Counted from the first letter of the stretch, positions 34,090 through 47,028 are shown. The stretch is DNA of 64,000 nt from Pseudisothecium myosuroides (GCA_951799445.1 OX637287.1:18724224-18788223); one strand, 5' to 3'. The notes: generated from the sequence alone by a model not told the origin. A program made the numbers and translations.

Positions 34090-35729
34090 TGCACAAACAT
34101 TTCACCCATATTCCTTTTAATATATTAATATATAAAATAGAGTGCACCATTAAAGGCATATATAATTTAACATACCAAAGTACTACCGAGTACACTTCTA
34201 CTTTATATGTTTGGAATGTATACATATACTTTTATGTTTCCTTAAAACAATTGTTGTTAAATTACAAAAATATACAAAAATTGCAATTCAAATCAAAATA
34301 TTTAAGAATCTAAAGAATTCTTAAATGTGATTATTCACCCTACCAAAATACCAAAATAATATCCTAAAGTGACTTGAATAAATGTGTCCACCTTATAAAA
34401 CCCACCCTTGCACACTAAGGGTCTAATGCATGACCAAAGTAGATGAAAAGTATTCTAGGCTTCTTTGAATATTCTCCAAGCTCTCCATCCCAAGGGGGTA
34501 AGGATAGGTCCACCAAATTTAAACTTAGTCACTTGCTTAGTACCTTTTATTTGTAATTGATCAATTTACTATTATGGGACATATTTGATGTATAAGGATT
34601 GAAAACAAGAATTTTGAAGACTTGTCAAATAGAATGAAATTTTAGTAAGTTATATATACGAGAGCATGGGTGTGGATATGATAATTTTTTTGAACCTATT
34701 TGTTGCTTTTTTCAATTGGAACCTTATAATTTATATTATAGAAGATTAATGAATTTTTTAGAGAAAAATTGCCAAAGTCTGATGAATGATATTGCTATAT
34801 TTTGATTGTGTCTCTATGTTTGAATGATTATGCATTAGTTTAGAGGAATGTCATGTCATCAACATTGTTTACATTCTATTTTCATTTATTAATGTAAACA
34901 TTTCATTCCTTCAACAAGGATTGCATATTGTAGTAAAGTGAGGGTGTAAAATTAGTCTTGTCTATAAAATTAGTGTCTCTATCCCCTACACAAAAAAATT
35001 GAAAAATTGGTACAATACATTAATATATCAACTTACATTAATTTAAACATTTTGCAAGTATAAAATTGTTAGTAAGTTAGTGTCACAACACATTACATTC
35101 TCAACTGTTATATCAATAGTATTAATGCATATAAAATGGATAACAATATTCCTTTATGAGCAAAAAGTTATAACCATATTTAAATTCATTTCATAACACA
35201 CACACACTATTAGTACAAATGAGTGTACCAATAATACAACACATCCTTTGCTATCTTACACAACATTCTATAACCAAGCAACGATCCCCTCTATGCTAAG
35301 AAGGTATTATGCATTGCTAGATGCCTAGGAAGGACTTATCAATTAAATCAAGGATTGGGTTGAAGACTCATTGATATTAGACAAATTTGTTCACTATAGG
35401 GCGCTTTTTTTCAAGGATGTAACAGGGACCCTACCTCATTGGTAAACAATGATATGTTAGAAAAATTTTAATTTTAAAAAATTAATTAATTTAAAAAATA
35501 AAATAAATAAACAAATAAACAAATTTTAAAAATAGATATAGATATAGATATAGATATACACATCAATGTAGATGCTCTTATTGTAGATCCTTCAAATCAT
35601 GTGAAAATAATAAAATTTGTAGCAAACCACAAAAAAATCTTTGATAGAATAACTAATAAAAAAAGAATGTTGAAGTTGCAATGAGGGAAAGTTTCCATGT
35701 GGATTCTAAAGCCAATGACGCCCACTGAT
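34090..35729. other. AT-rich intergenic with a GATATA microsatellite
   Basis: A (GATATA)n run lies at 35533-35558. Otherwise the DNA is strongly A/T-rich with no matched repeats or genes. Confidence 0.5.
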
Positions 35730-35731
35730 TA

Positions 35732-37012
35732 AGGGAGCCAACCCATTTCTGACCACTTAAGCAATTGAGCATATCTAGAGCGTAGGTATGTTCAATGGAA
35801 TCTTTTTCCCGTGTGCAAAAATAGATTTAACCTCTAAAGGACCGGCATGCATTTTTTGGTTGTATAGAAATTTTGGTCAGGTACGTATGACTAGAGATTT
35901 TTATATTTTAAGCTGAAATTTTAGTAGAAGGTGGGGACGAGGAGTATCTTTCATATGCAATAAATTTCATGACATTTGGAAATATAAGTCAAAAGTTATG
36001 ACCTAATATGTTGTTTGTTTCTCAACTTGGGCAGTCCGGGCAGATCAGAAAAAAACACTTTTTTCTAAAATAAAAATTTGAAATTGGTTTTCTAGAGCTA
36101 TATATATGTGGAAAGCTTTGAATCATTCCATTTTGACCAATGAGTCAAAAGTTATGAGGGTTTTTAGTTTGCGGGCAGTTATGGATTCTCAACTCTGAAA
36201 TAAACTTTGAAGTTGTTTATTTAACTCAATTTTAAATATTTTTTGGAAAAAAAATTCATAGGATGTAGGTTGTTTATTACAACATTACAAACATTGGGAT
36301 TGACATTTTTCAATTCCATAATTAAATTCTTAACAATTTAGTATTTTGGATCATTCTCTACTTCTTTCTACTTACTATTTTTTTTGTATATGTTGTACAA
36401 TTCCAAATGATTTGAAATTTCTTAAGCATGTAGCCAACTTGTTTAGGAAAAAGAATTCGAAGAAGCACCACCATTTTGGACATTTTTTCATACATATTTG
36501 ACCTTGTGAAGTGCAGCTGCCCTGTTTTTTGCAGGGACAAAAAAAGGATTTTTGCCAATTCAAATGCTAATATCTTCCAATCCACATGGTGGAAAATTTT
36601 TAAAATTTTTCCACATTTTCTAAAACTAGTTTACTATAAGATCCTGCGGTTACATGTGTCAAAAAAGTTTTTTTTTCAAAAATTTGGTACTTGTACTAAA
36701 AATGGCAGTTTTTGAGTGTTTTCGGTGAAAGCATAGTCATAGAACTTTAGGGGTTAAAGAAGATTCCATAATTTTTCACAATTTTATTTTCCAAAATAAC
36801 TTTATCATGAATTTTCTAGGTGAAGATTCTATTCATTCCATATTGGTTATATAGATAATTCTACTTTTGACTAAGGTCTGGTTGCAAAATCAAGAGTCCT
36901 ACATGTAGCCTAATCGCAATGTGCCATTCCTAATCACTTATCTCGTAACTAATCGTAACTAGACCTCCCTACACTGCCAAAATGGGGGTGATCAAGAATG
37001 GGTTGGCTCCCT
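35732..37012 (+). mobile_element. TA-type element with AGGGAG ends, interrupted by a TTAA element
   Basis: The ends are AGGGAGCCAACCCATT and AATGGGTTGGCTCCCT, with TA on both sides. About 354 bp of its own sequence surrounds the insert at 35827-36757. The uninterrupted relative is 30815-31188. Confidence 0.8.
35827..36757 (+). mobile_element. TTAA element, subfamily B, nested
   Basis: It runs from TTAACCTCTAAAGGACCGG to AACTTTAGGGGTTAA with TTAA duplicated. It is about 930 bp. Landmarks shared with 45065, 53336 and 56845 include TATATATGTGGAAAGCTTTG, GATTGACATTTTTCAATTCC, GTGAAGTGCAGCTG and AAAATGGCAGTTTTTGAGTG. No long frame. Confidence 0.85.
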
Positions 37013-37015
37013 TAA

Positions 37016-37058
37016 CAGTGGAATGGGAGTCCAATTTTGTAGAACTCCCATTCCACTG
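37016..37058. repeat. Short perfect hairpin
   Basis: CAGTGGAATGGGAGT at 37016-37030 is exactly inverse to ACTCCCATTCCACTG at 37044-37058, with a 13-base spacer. It lies directly beside the end of the TA element at 37012. It is too short and GC-rich to be explained by composition. Confidence 0.75.
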
Positions 37059-37425
37059 CTAAGAATCGATAGCAGGTTTTTTTTTCATTTAATTTAGGCA
37101 GTACAGAAAGCGATAATCTTTGGAAGTATGAAGCTACATACATCCTTAGAAATGGATGAAACTTGCAATATGTGGATGAAATTTTATTTATTCCTCCAAA
37201 ATGATGGACACTCATCCAAATTTGAGCGATCCCATCCCAAGATTTGGTAGCAAACACGCGATTTCATCCACTGAAAAAGTAAGAATATTTTGCCAAGGAT
37301 TCTCTAGAATTTTATTTTATCACTTTTGAACAAAAAATCACTAAAAAAACCCCGTTGATCGATACGCTTCACAGGCCTCCACATGGAAGCCGGTTGTCAG
37401 TCCCCCAAGGGACAATGTTAGATTA

Positions 37426-37795
37426 GGGGTAGTCACAAACCCTTCGAGGTTGAGATTTTCCCTGAGATTGAGATTCAAGCGCATGAAATGGGGAGCCAAT
37501 GGGGAGCCTTGTTATGTGGAGGGGTTGTGACACCCCTTTTGCAGCAAAAATGAAATCTGAGCCGAGAAGGATTCACTTGCACGGCAACCATGGCAAACCA
37601 ATCACGAAGTAGAAGGTAAAATTTTCTCGGAAAAAACGATGTTCGAAGTTCCTTTCTTCGCCTTCGGAGAAGAAGAACAACACACCCAGAACCTCCGAGG
37701 TTGAGCGATCCCGAAACAACGGGAAACCAGTTACACAAAGCCACGCGTCCAATCTCCGAGAAGCGGACAATTCTCAGAGGGGCTGTGACTACCCC
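37426..37795. mobile_element. TA-type element with GGGGTAGTCACA ends, captured-looking interior
   Basis: The ends are GGGGTAGTCACAAACCC and GGGCTGTGACTACCCC, with TA on both sides. The interior is much richer in G+C than other MITEs here and contains a second inner pair around CTTCGAGGTTGAG/CTCCGAGGTTGAG (a direct repeat). Short minus-strand frames inside do not look coding. Confidence 0.7.
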
Positions 37796-37797
37796 TA

Positions 37798-38519
37798 TTG
37801 TTGAATTTGGATAGGGACATCAAATTTGGATGTTTTCAATAAGCTACTGTAAGCTACCAGATGATCATGGGCTGCCAATGGCATGGATGTCCCACCCCTG
37901 GAGGCAGTCAGGCAAGCACCTGGATCTCAGATTCACAGTTTGCAGTTGCTGCGCCTCTCAGCAAGCAGGCACATGCACTTGAGGCCAATTTCCACTTACA
38001 AATCTCACCCATTTTGTTTGGGATCCTAGTTGAACTTTATTTAATTTTTCCTTTTCTTCTTCCCTTCTAATTTGGTGGTTACTTCTTTCACGCACAAAAT
38101 AGAGAGAACAAGAGACACTATACTAGACCCCCTATACACACTTGAAGTGCATCCGTAATGCTTATGTCATTCACCTAAATGATTATAGTCTCTTCTTCAA
38201 ACAAGCACAACATCAAGGCTGAGTGCTTGATTCACTTTAGAATAGTCACTTGTTGTGATTGTCTTCTATATGAAAGATAGTTCCTATTGAGGTCATTAAC
38301 TCACTCCATTATTTTCAATCAAGACTTTGATAGTGGCCATTCATTGAGACCTTCAAAGCTTTGACAATTCCATTGTGACCTAAAGCTCATCTATTCAAGA
38401 ATGATGGATTTAGTTGAATGCATAATTAAAATGGTCCTACTCTTTGCTGCCAGAAACGACAAAAATGTCTAAACAAACCTTCCTAGTTCCCTATCATATT
38501 AAGACTTTTCTTAGTATAA
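37798..38519. other. Intergenic, nothing recognised
   Basis: No supported gene. A plus-strand frame at 37861-38070 is short and unremarkable. Confidence 0.45.
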
Positions 38520-38521
38520 TA

Positions 38522-39130
38522 CTCCTTCCGTCTCTAAATGATATTCCTATTGGATTTAATTTCTATCCCAAAACAATCTTCTTATTGGCTTTAATTTTCT
38601 CTTCCAAAATGATTTTCTAGTTGTACTTTGTAACGTTGCAAATCGGTTAGATTTGACTTTCAATTGTTATTTGGAACCAACAAAACAACTCCAAGTAGTA
38701 GTTACCCCTTCATCTATGCAATCATCAATAATTGAAAGACAAATGAATGACTGAAGGGGTCAATCAAACACTGTTTGTTCTTATTTTTTGCATCTCTTTG
38801 AGTGTTGCATGATTAAAAAAGATAAAGCTTTGGGAGGCAAAACACAGGCCCCTACATGGTCTTAAATCCATATTAACTGCCCACAAAATGACGACCTGAC
38901 ATCCAACAATTAAATGTCCACTGGTGCTCCTTGAAAATACCTCCACAATTCTTCTTTTTAGTGCTTCAAAACTACACTTCAAAAAGGGCTCCAAAATTCA
39001 AAGTTTCTAGGACAATAAAAGTGCACTTAACTCTACTTATAGTGCAAAATGAATTTTTAAAATATTATTTTTGGTCTTAATCCGGAACATTTTGTCCAAC
39101 AAGAAGATCATTTTGAAATAGAGGGAATAG
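38522..39130. mobile_element. Stowaway-like element (609 bp)
   Basis: The left end is CTCCTTCCGTCTCTAAATGA and the inverse right end CTATTCCCTCTATTTCAAAA, with TA on each side. These fit the Stowaway terminal consensus. There is no coding frame. Confidence 0.75.
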
Positions 39131-39384
39131 TAGATATGTCCCGTTTCCTTCTCCCACCCCCTCCTTCACCCCCAATATACATTCAAAATACAATTTTAGT
39201 CCTAAAAATACATAGAAATATTAAATTTATTAAAACAAAAATGATGCAAGAAGGTGTTGTAATCTAAAACGTCTATTATTATATTATATCATTATAATTT
39301 GTACCTAGTTAGTATCATTTTTGTATAATATTTTTGTTAGTTTATTCCATATTTGGATCTTCACTCCTATAGGAAATTCATGTT

Positions 39385-40030
39385 TAGACACCCAAAACTA
39401 CTTCAAAATACTTGTCCTCGAAATAAGGCTGAAATCTTCATCTATATTTATTTATTAACACATCCAACTACAATATTCTTTAGTTAAATTATTCAAGCAA
39501 ATTGTCCTAAAAGTTTAGAGTGAATATCTCTACCAATTGCAAGTTCAATCTGCCTATACTTCAAAAGGCAAGCTTTTCTAGCCCTTCCAATGGATGAAAT
39601 TTTGTCTTTCAACATTTTTAGAACAAAAAACATATGTTGTATAACTTGTGTGTTTGAATCAGTATGCTGAAAAACGGGCTGAGAATATATGTAAAAAAAT
39701 TAACCAAGATAACTCTAACATTCATTTTTAAAAGATTATAAAGTAGAAGGTGGAAAAAATTGAACCACTAAAAGATTTTACAAGAAATTAAATTTTTTTA
39801 ATCCTCATAGTAAGAGTGTTGTAGTAAAAAATAGTTATCCCTTCTTTTTGCTATTATATGGAAATTTTCAAAATGGAGTTCAAAAAAAAACTTTACATGT
39901 TTTTTTTTCTTTCATTGCTTGCTAAATAAAACTCTTTATAACACTTCACTTCATTATTCAAAATAAAATAGTTCAAATGTTTTTGAATAGTTATCAATCT
40001 ATGCAATTAAATAAAATTAAATAATTTATT
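39385..40030 (-). mobile_element. TTAA element fragment, subfamily C
   Basis: It matches 54690-55330 through phrases such as GAAATCTTCATC, CTTTTCTAG(C/T)CCTTCCAA and TTTTGTCTTTCAACATTTTT. Neither terminus is present. Confidence 0.6.
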
Positions 40031-40298
40031 TTAGAATATAGTTTTAGCTATCTATTGTCGCAAAATTTTACGAATAGGTTGGGAATATTACAGGGTCAAT
40101 GTTATGGATTGCTTTCAATATAATATCTTTATACCTTTATCCCCTAAATAATCTAAAACCTATTTCCAAATCCCCTTTTTTTTCAAATTCCTAATCTTTA
40201 ATTTCCATGATAAACTAGAAATTGTTGTAGCTAACTTTGATCATATATAAATGATGGAAAATCACTCCAAATGTCTTGAAACATCTCTACAATGTAGA

Positions 40299-41223
40299 TT
40301 AACCCCTAAAGTACCAAAGTCCCCTTGGGGGACACTTCAGATTTTGGGCAGGATTTTGTGTCCTCAAATTTTGATCTGATTTTTTGAATTTTTTTTGAAG
40401 ATAGGGAATCACATTAGCTTTCTAAAAATATAAATTTTTTTTCAATCAGTGCTCGGGAGCAAAAGTTATGCCATCCTAAAGTAAAAAAAGCAATTCGTCG
40501 GGCAGGAAAAAAAAAAAAAAAAAAAGGTTTTTAAACTAAATTTTTTTTTTCCCTCAAAGATCATGTTTTTGTCTACATTTGAAGTTTTGATTCATTCTAT
40601 TTGGACTAATAATGAGAAAGTTATGGACAATCTTGTTTTTTGGGCAATTTAAGCATCTTCTTCAAAAAACAACTTATAGAATTCATTTTTGAATGCAGTT
40701 TTCAAATTTTTTCAGATTTTTTTTGACGAGGTCAAGTTTGTTTGCAACAACAATCTCACCATTGGGATTATAGTGTCTTAATTCCATCTAAGAGCTATTA
40801 ATAATTTAGTGTTTTGATCAATTTTGGACCTACTTCTACTTAACAATTTTTTTATATGTGAAAATCAAGTTTTGATATGCTAAATTTTTTTTCCCGACTC
40901 TCAACTCAAATTTTCATCATAAATTTTTTTAACTTAATGTTGTCTAGTGCAAAAAAAATCCACGAATGTCCGTCAAAGTCATCTGAAATTGCAGGAAATA
41001 GTTCAAAAAAACTTTTTTTTCCAACTTTGAATGCTAATATCTTCCAATCGGAACGGTCAAATTTCTTGAAATTTTTACCACATGATCTGAGACAAGTGGA
41101 GTACAAGATCCTACGGTTAGATTCTAAAAAATAAGTTTTTTTGGTTTAGGGAGTGATTGCAGCAGAAATGGCAGTTTTCAGTGGTTCTAGAGCCAGAAAA
41201 TGCCTTGGTATTTTAGGGGTTAA
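40299..41223 (+). mobile_element. TTAA element, diverged main subfamily
   Basis: It runs from TTAACCCCTAAAGTACC to GGTATTTTAGGGGTTAA. It is 925 bp with the main-subfamily order of landmarks, but diverged: the subterminal hairpin is GTCCCCTTGGGGGAC, and GGAACGGTCAAATTTCTTG replaces GTGCGGTCAAAAATTCTG. Confidence 0.85.
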
Positions 41224-41786
41224 CTTGTTAAGTACTTACATATCAATTTTCACCTACATCTAAGATATTGTCCAATTTTGGTGGACATTTCCTCATTAAA
41301 ATCTTTTAAACTATTTCCAAAATAATTTAGAAACTACCAAAGCTAGCTTCGACCAAGCATAAATGATGGTTAGCCACTCCAAATGTCTTAAAACTTTGCC
41401 ACTCTATAGACCAACTTGTCAATTATTTACATGTTACTTTTTACGAGATCTAAAACATTGTCAAACTTTAGTGGACATTTCTCCATTATTGACTTTCTAA
41501 TCCTTCGCAAGATAATCTTGAAATTTCCATATCTAGCTTTGATCTATCATAAATGACAGAAAGTCTCTCAAAATTTCTTAAGACTTTGCCACAATGTAGA
41601 TCAACTTGTCAATTACTCACAAATAACTTTTTATTTTGACTTAAAATATTATCCAACATTAGTAGACATTTCCTCACTACTGACCTTAACCAAGTCATTG
41701 TCTCCACATTTAGATTGTATTTTGTACATAACTTGTAGGTCTCTTATCTGTTGTTTCCAAAAATTTCACACAATTTAGTAAATAAG
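41224..41786. other. Intergenic with loosely repeated blocks
   Basis: A diverged unit of roughly 170-180 bp recurs, with landmarks GACTTTGCCAC, CTTGTCAATTA and GTGGACATTTC(T/C)(T/C)CATTA. The related phrases just left of 40299 (ATCACTCCAAATGTCTTGAAA) suggest that the array also extends across that element. Confidence 0.5.
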
Positions 41787-43079
41787 TTTATTCCCAAAGG
41801 ACCAAGGTCTTTTTTTTTGCCAAAAAACACTCAAAACAACCAATTCTATTGCAAAAAAAAAAATGAAAATTATTTTTTTTGTACATCTAACTAAGGTAAC
41901 ACCCCCCATAACCGACCGAATAAGGAATTTCAACATGATCTGGAGTAGTGAAGGCAAAACAAATATTTTTTAGAGGTACATCGATAGAAATGACATGGAT
42001 TGCAAAAAATTGATACTTTTATCATTTGAATTGAAATTACTATGAATTTTGGAAGGCAAAAAGTGCGCCGGACCTATGGCCAATGTGTAGACTCTTCCAA
42101 TTTTGATCATTCAATAACTTTTTACCTAATCATTATTTCCTACTTTTTTTTCACAATTTGGGACATGTCATGTATTTATTAGTTCCAACCTTGAAAATGA
42201 AAAAAACAACATTCTAAACATGGTCGAAAATACGTGCACCTATAGGTCGGGAATGGGGGGGGGGTTACCTTATACAATCTTGTACCAAACTAATATGAAA
42301 ATGTGTGGAATAAATTTCAAAATTTTTGACTACACAAATTGCAAGATATGTGCATTAAAGTGAAGAAAACAAGTTTTTTTTAATACATTGCAAGACTAGA
42401 TTATTTGACTTTGAACCTTCTTAACTTAAAGTTTTTGCACTATAGAGTTTTGAGGTTTGAATCTTTATGTTGGAGAATTGAACTGAGAGTCTATGGGAAT
42501 TTATTTATTTTTAAATCTTAATTTTCATTTTTAAATTAAAAAAATAGAAGTAGGCATGAAATTTGAAGGAAAATCTAAATTCTTGATATCTTTAAGATGA
42601 ATTTAAAATGCACTAATTCCAACTGTATTATTGTTCTAGCAAGCAAATTAAACCATCTAGAAAAAAAAATTCTGAAAAGTTATAAAAATTGCATTTAGAA
42701 ATAAAACCTACAAGTTATTTTTCTAAGAAGATGCTTAGATTGCCCAAAAAAACAAAACTGTCTATAACTTTCACATCACTATCCAAATGAAATGAATAAA
42801 AGCTTTCCACGTAGATAAAATATAATCTATGGGGAAAAAAACATTAAAATCAAATTTTTGAATCTTTTTTGTTGTTTGGTCTCCCTTGTTTTGAGCTTAT
42901 TTGGGCATAATTTTTGTTCCCGAGGCACCAATTGCAAAAGAAATGATATTACCACAAAGCTATTCAATTTTTCTATCTACAAAAAAAGTTTCAAAAAATT
43001 ATGAAAAAAATTGAGACCATAAATACTTGTCCAAAATCCAATTTGTCCATTGAAGAGACAATGGACTTATAGGAGTTAA
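41787..43079 (-). mobile_element. TTAA element, main subfamily, inverted and interrupted
   Basis: Read on the minus strand it starts TTAACTCCTATAAGTCCATTG and ends GGTCCTTTGGGAATAAA, with the TTAA on one side decayed. Internal landmarks follow the main subfamily in reverse. At 41894-42270 it carries a TA-type element. Without that insert it is about 910 bp. Confidence 0.75.
41894..42270. mobile_element. TA-type element nested in a TTAA element
   Basis: The ends are AGGTAACACCCCCCATAACC and the inverse of AGGTAACCCCCCCCCCATTC, with TA on both sides. Removing it and one TA restores the host phrase CATCTAAC..ATA..ATCTTG at its normal length compared with other copies. Confidence 0.82.
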
Positions 43080-44656
43080 GAAAAATACCCTCTGAGTTTT
43101 ATAGCCACATCACAAAAATTCAATAACACTAAAGTTCCTAAATACATCCTTCTTGACCACCTTAGATTCCAAACACCTCCACTTTGAAGCTTCATATTAC
43201 CTTCTCTATGATTAATGTTTTTTTCCCTAACACAACGTCACAAAGTCCACCTATTTTTATGTTAAAGATGACATCATATGTAATGTCAATATATTAGTTG
43301 TAACATCAAACATAACATAGAACAAGTGAATGTCACAAAAATGCATTAGAAAAATATGGATTTCTTCTATTGTGCAAACTGAAGGTATGGGAGTGGGAGT
43401 TCCAAGAAGAATCCCTTGTCCAAATAGAGCATGCCACATATCATCGGAAATCTAAAGAGAAAAAAATTATAGAATGCTAGGTCTCACAAAGAGACTAGTT
43501 ATGAATTAGAAGTTGTAGGCAAATAAAGGGAATTAATAGAGTCTCAAAGAACTACACCTCCTAGAGGACTCAGGTGGCTTGGGAGTAGTGTTTCTAATTT
43601 GGGCCTTATAAGGCCCAAATGCCTAAAAAAATGGGCTGCATCAAGCCTATAGGAAAAAATTGAAGAAAAATTGGATGATAGTGCCAAATTGCTCCAATTT
43701 TTTTAAAATTTTGGATGAAATTGCCAATTTTAAATGAAATTCATCCAAATATGTGGATGAAAAGATAGTTCTATCCAAAATATAGATGAATACTAAAATA
43801 TTTGGCTACATCATTTTCTCATATGTTGTCACTTCAGCACTTCTCCAAAAACCCAAAAAAAACCCTGCTTGGAAGGGATATAACATACTCAACACTTATT
43901 GCACTTGAAAAAGCAAATAGTCCATAGTGATCTACTCAAAGAGTAGATTTCAAAAATGGACTTATATTTTGGATTGAAGTCCAAGCTAAAAGTTATCCAA
44001 AGGAAGATTGGGAGTCCTTTAAAGCTCGGTTTTGAGGCTAAGGCATAGAATTGGCAAAGGGGAAGTATGTCTTGGATGTTTTGGTGACCCATAAGACTAG
44101 GGGGCGTGCCAAATCGTGCATTATTGATGTAAGTTTTAGACATTCTATTTGTTTTTGATTTTATATGGAGTAGTTTATTAAAAAAATGGTACGCTATCTA
44201 CTATATTTCAATACTTTGAGTTTTTCTTTCTTTAAACTTGATTTTTATTTTTGAAATTCAAAATGATTTCTTTTGCTTTTAAACAAAGCTAACAAAATGA
44301 AACTTCTATTAAAATACAGTTTCTATGCCACTTAGAAATTTTAAAAATTTCCTTGAAATAAGCATGTGATGAAATTTGAAGATGAGGATCTATAATTATA
44401 TTTTGAAATATAGAGTGATATAAATTTTTTCTTTATGCTATATTATTTTGCATTGTAATGTATTTATATTCTAAAAATTTCAATTTTTTTGATCATGATT
44501 TGTATGTGATATGAGTTTTCTTCATTTTTTCTTTGAAAACTCTTGGTAATTTGAAATTCTATTATTTATATCAAAAATGTGATTTCATCTTTGAAAAATA
44601 TAAACAAAAAAAATTCACTCATAAATAACAAAAAAATGGAAGATGCAAAGGAGGGT
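43080..44656. other. Intergenic with one perfect palindrome
   Basis: TTTGGGCCTTATAAGGCCCAAA at 43598-43619 is a 22-base perfect palindrome. Other parts are AT-rich without supported genes. Minus-strand frames at 43257 and 43889 do not look coding. Confidence 0.45.
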
Positions 44657-44893
44657 TGCTATTATGTGAGCATAGAAGTGTGAGCCCATGAACCTAGAAT
44701 ACTACGCACCTATGTTACAGGTGTATATACTATAGAAACCGTCTATGATTATAGAGTATATATATTACAAATACCCATATTATAGGTGTTTATGATACCT
44801 ACACATTCTATAGTATGTGGTATCTATATTATAGGTACCTATATTGTAGGCTCGATGCTCACATGCTCACATTCTTGGGCTCACATACTAGCA
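44657..44893. mobile_element. Candidate MITE with ATGTGAGC ends and internal short repeats
   Basis: Left GCTATTATGTGAGCATAGAA and the inverse right end GCTAGTATGTGAGCCCAAGA pair. Inside, variants of TATTATAGGTGTTTAT recur three or four times. The duplication is not resolved. Just beyond, GTCCTTTAGGAGTTAA at 44949-44964 is an isolated right end of a TTAA element. Confidence 0.5.
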
Positions 44894-45064
44894 CCGTTGG
44901 GATACAAAGTGAGAGACTTTCAAGTTTAACTACATGGTCATAGGCTCCGTCCTTTAGGAGTTAATTGGTAGGAAAATGCTCCGAATGCATGAAGTGGACA
45001 GATTGATGGTGACAAGAAGACAACATTTTTAAGATAGGAATACCATATAAATAGTTCATGGACC

Positions 45065-45980
45065 TTAACCCCTAGAGGACCAAATAGTGTTTCTAGCAAC
45101 ATAGCGATTTTGGTAGCTCATTACAAACGGATTTTTTATATTTATATTTATATTTTTAATAAATTTTCACACAACATGTGCTCTTAAGGAGTAGCTTTAA
45201 GGTGCAACAATTTTCATAACTTTTGACTACATGCTTAAAAAGTTATTGTATGATATGTAATTTTCTTTGAACTTTGGGTAGCCCAAAAATTTCTTAAAAA
45301 AATCATTTTCTTAAGAAATAAAAATTAAAAATTGGTTTTTTAGATTTATATATGTTTAAATCTAAAAACTTTAAATCTTTCCATGATTAATGAGATGAAA
45401 GTTATGAAGACTTTTAGCTCACAGGTAGTTATGGAATCTCTACTCTAAAATAAACTTTGAAGTCCTTTATTTAACTCAATTTTCAATATTTTTGAAAAAA
45501 TAAAAACATTGGAAGTAGATTGTTTATTTCAACATTGCAACCATTGGAATCGGCATTTTTCAATTCCACAACTAAATTCTTAACAATTTAGTATTTTGAA
45601 TCATTCTCTACTTCTTTCTACTTACTATTTTTTTTCCTGTATGTTGTACAATTCCAAATGATGTGAAATTTTTCAAACGTGTAGCCAACTTGTCTAGAAA
45701 AAAGAATCCAAAGAAGCACCACCATCTGGACATTTTTTCATTAAAAAGTAAGCTTGTGAAGTGCAGCTGATTTTTATCAATTCAAACTTTGATATCTTGC
45801 AATCTACAAGATGGAAATTTCTGAATTTTTTTCCACATCTTCTCAAACCATCGTACTACAAGATCCTATAGTTAAATGTGTCCAAAAATGTGTTTTTTTC
45901 TAAAATTTGGTACTCATACAAGAAATGGCAATTTTAAAACGTGTATGGTGCAAACATAGTAAAAAAACTTTAAAGATTAA
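45065..45980 (+). mobile_element. TTAA element, subfamily B
   Basis: It runs from TTAACCCCTAGAGGACC to ACTTTAAAGATTAA. It is 916 bp with TTAA on both sides. It is closely similar to 35827-36757 and 56845-57783 through the interior, for example TCTACTTCTTTCTACTTAC and GAAGCACCACCATCTGGAC. Confidence 0.8.
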
Positions 45981-46088
45981 ATTGTTACAATGTCCTTAAG
46001 AGCTACATTTATGCCTTGAAGTGACAAGTGCATGTACATTATAACTGGTTAAGGTCCACAAACTGTTTATGGTATTCCTACCTTGGTC

Positions 46089-47028
46089 TTAACCCCTAAA
46101 GGACCATTGTCCCTACAGGGGACAAATGCGTTTTCGGGCAGGTACCTACGGGCTGAAATTTTTTCCTGATTTTTTAAAACTTTTTTAGGAGGTAGAAAAA
46201 CTGATTAGCTTCAAGGGAATATAATTTTTTTCACAATCGGTGCCCGGGAAAAAAAGTTACGACCATATAAGCTCAAAACAGGCTTCGGGGGGCAGCTCGG
46301 GCAGCAAAAAAAAAAGGGACAAAAATTTGAATTTTTTTTTTAGTATTTTTTTTCTCATAGATTATATTTTTGGCTTTCCGGAAAGCTTTGATTCATTTCA
46401 TTTGGATATGTTATGAGAAAGTTATGGACATTCTTGTTTTTCGGGCAGTTAAAGCATCTTCTTGAAAAAAATAACTTTGGGATTCATTTCTGAATGCAAT
46501 TTTTCAAATTTTTCAAATTTTTTTTTTTGGGATGGTCTGATTTACTTGTTAGAACAATCTCACCATTGGGATTAGTGCATTTTAATTCCATCTAAAATAT
46601 ATGAATGTTTTAGATTTTCCTTCTATCTTGTACCTACATCTACTTCACAATTTTTTAAGAATGATAATTAAGTTTTTTTTTAATATTGTTTTTTTTCTAG
46701 ACTCTCAACTCAATTCTCCACTATATAAAATAAAAGCTCAAAACTTTGTAGTGCAAAAATTTTAAGTTAAAAATGTTTAAAGTCAAAAAATCTAGTCCCG
46801 CAATGTGCTGAAAAACTTGTTTTTTTCACTTTAAATGCAAATATCTTGCAATCTGTGCAGTCAAAAATTCTAAAAAAAATTCCACACATTCTTATACTAG
46901 TTAGGTGTAAGATCCTACGGTTGGATGTGAAAAAAAAACATTTTTCAAATTTTTTTACTCTTTGCTACAGAAATGGCAGTTTTCAGTGTTTTTTGGCAGA
47001 AAAAAGGCCTCGGTCCTTTAGGGGTTAA
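46089..47028 (+). mobile_element. TTAA element, main subfamily
   Basis: It runs from TTAACCCCTAAAGGACC to GGTCCTTTAGGGGTTAA, 940 bp. It is one of the best preserved copies, very close to 9384-10308, with the subterminal TTGTCCCTACAGGGGACAA hairpin. Confidence 0.9.
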
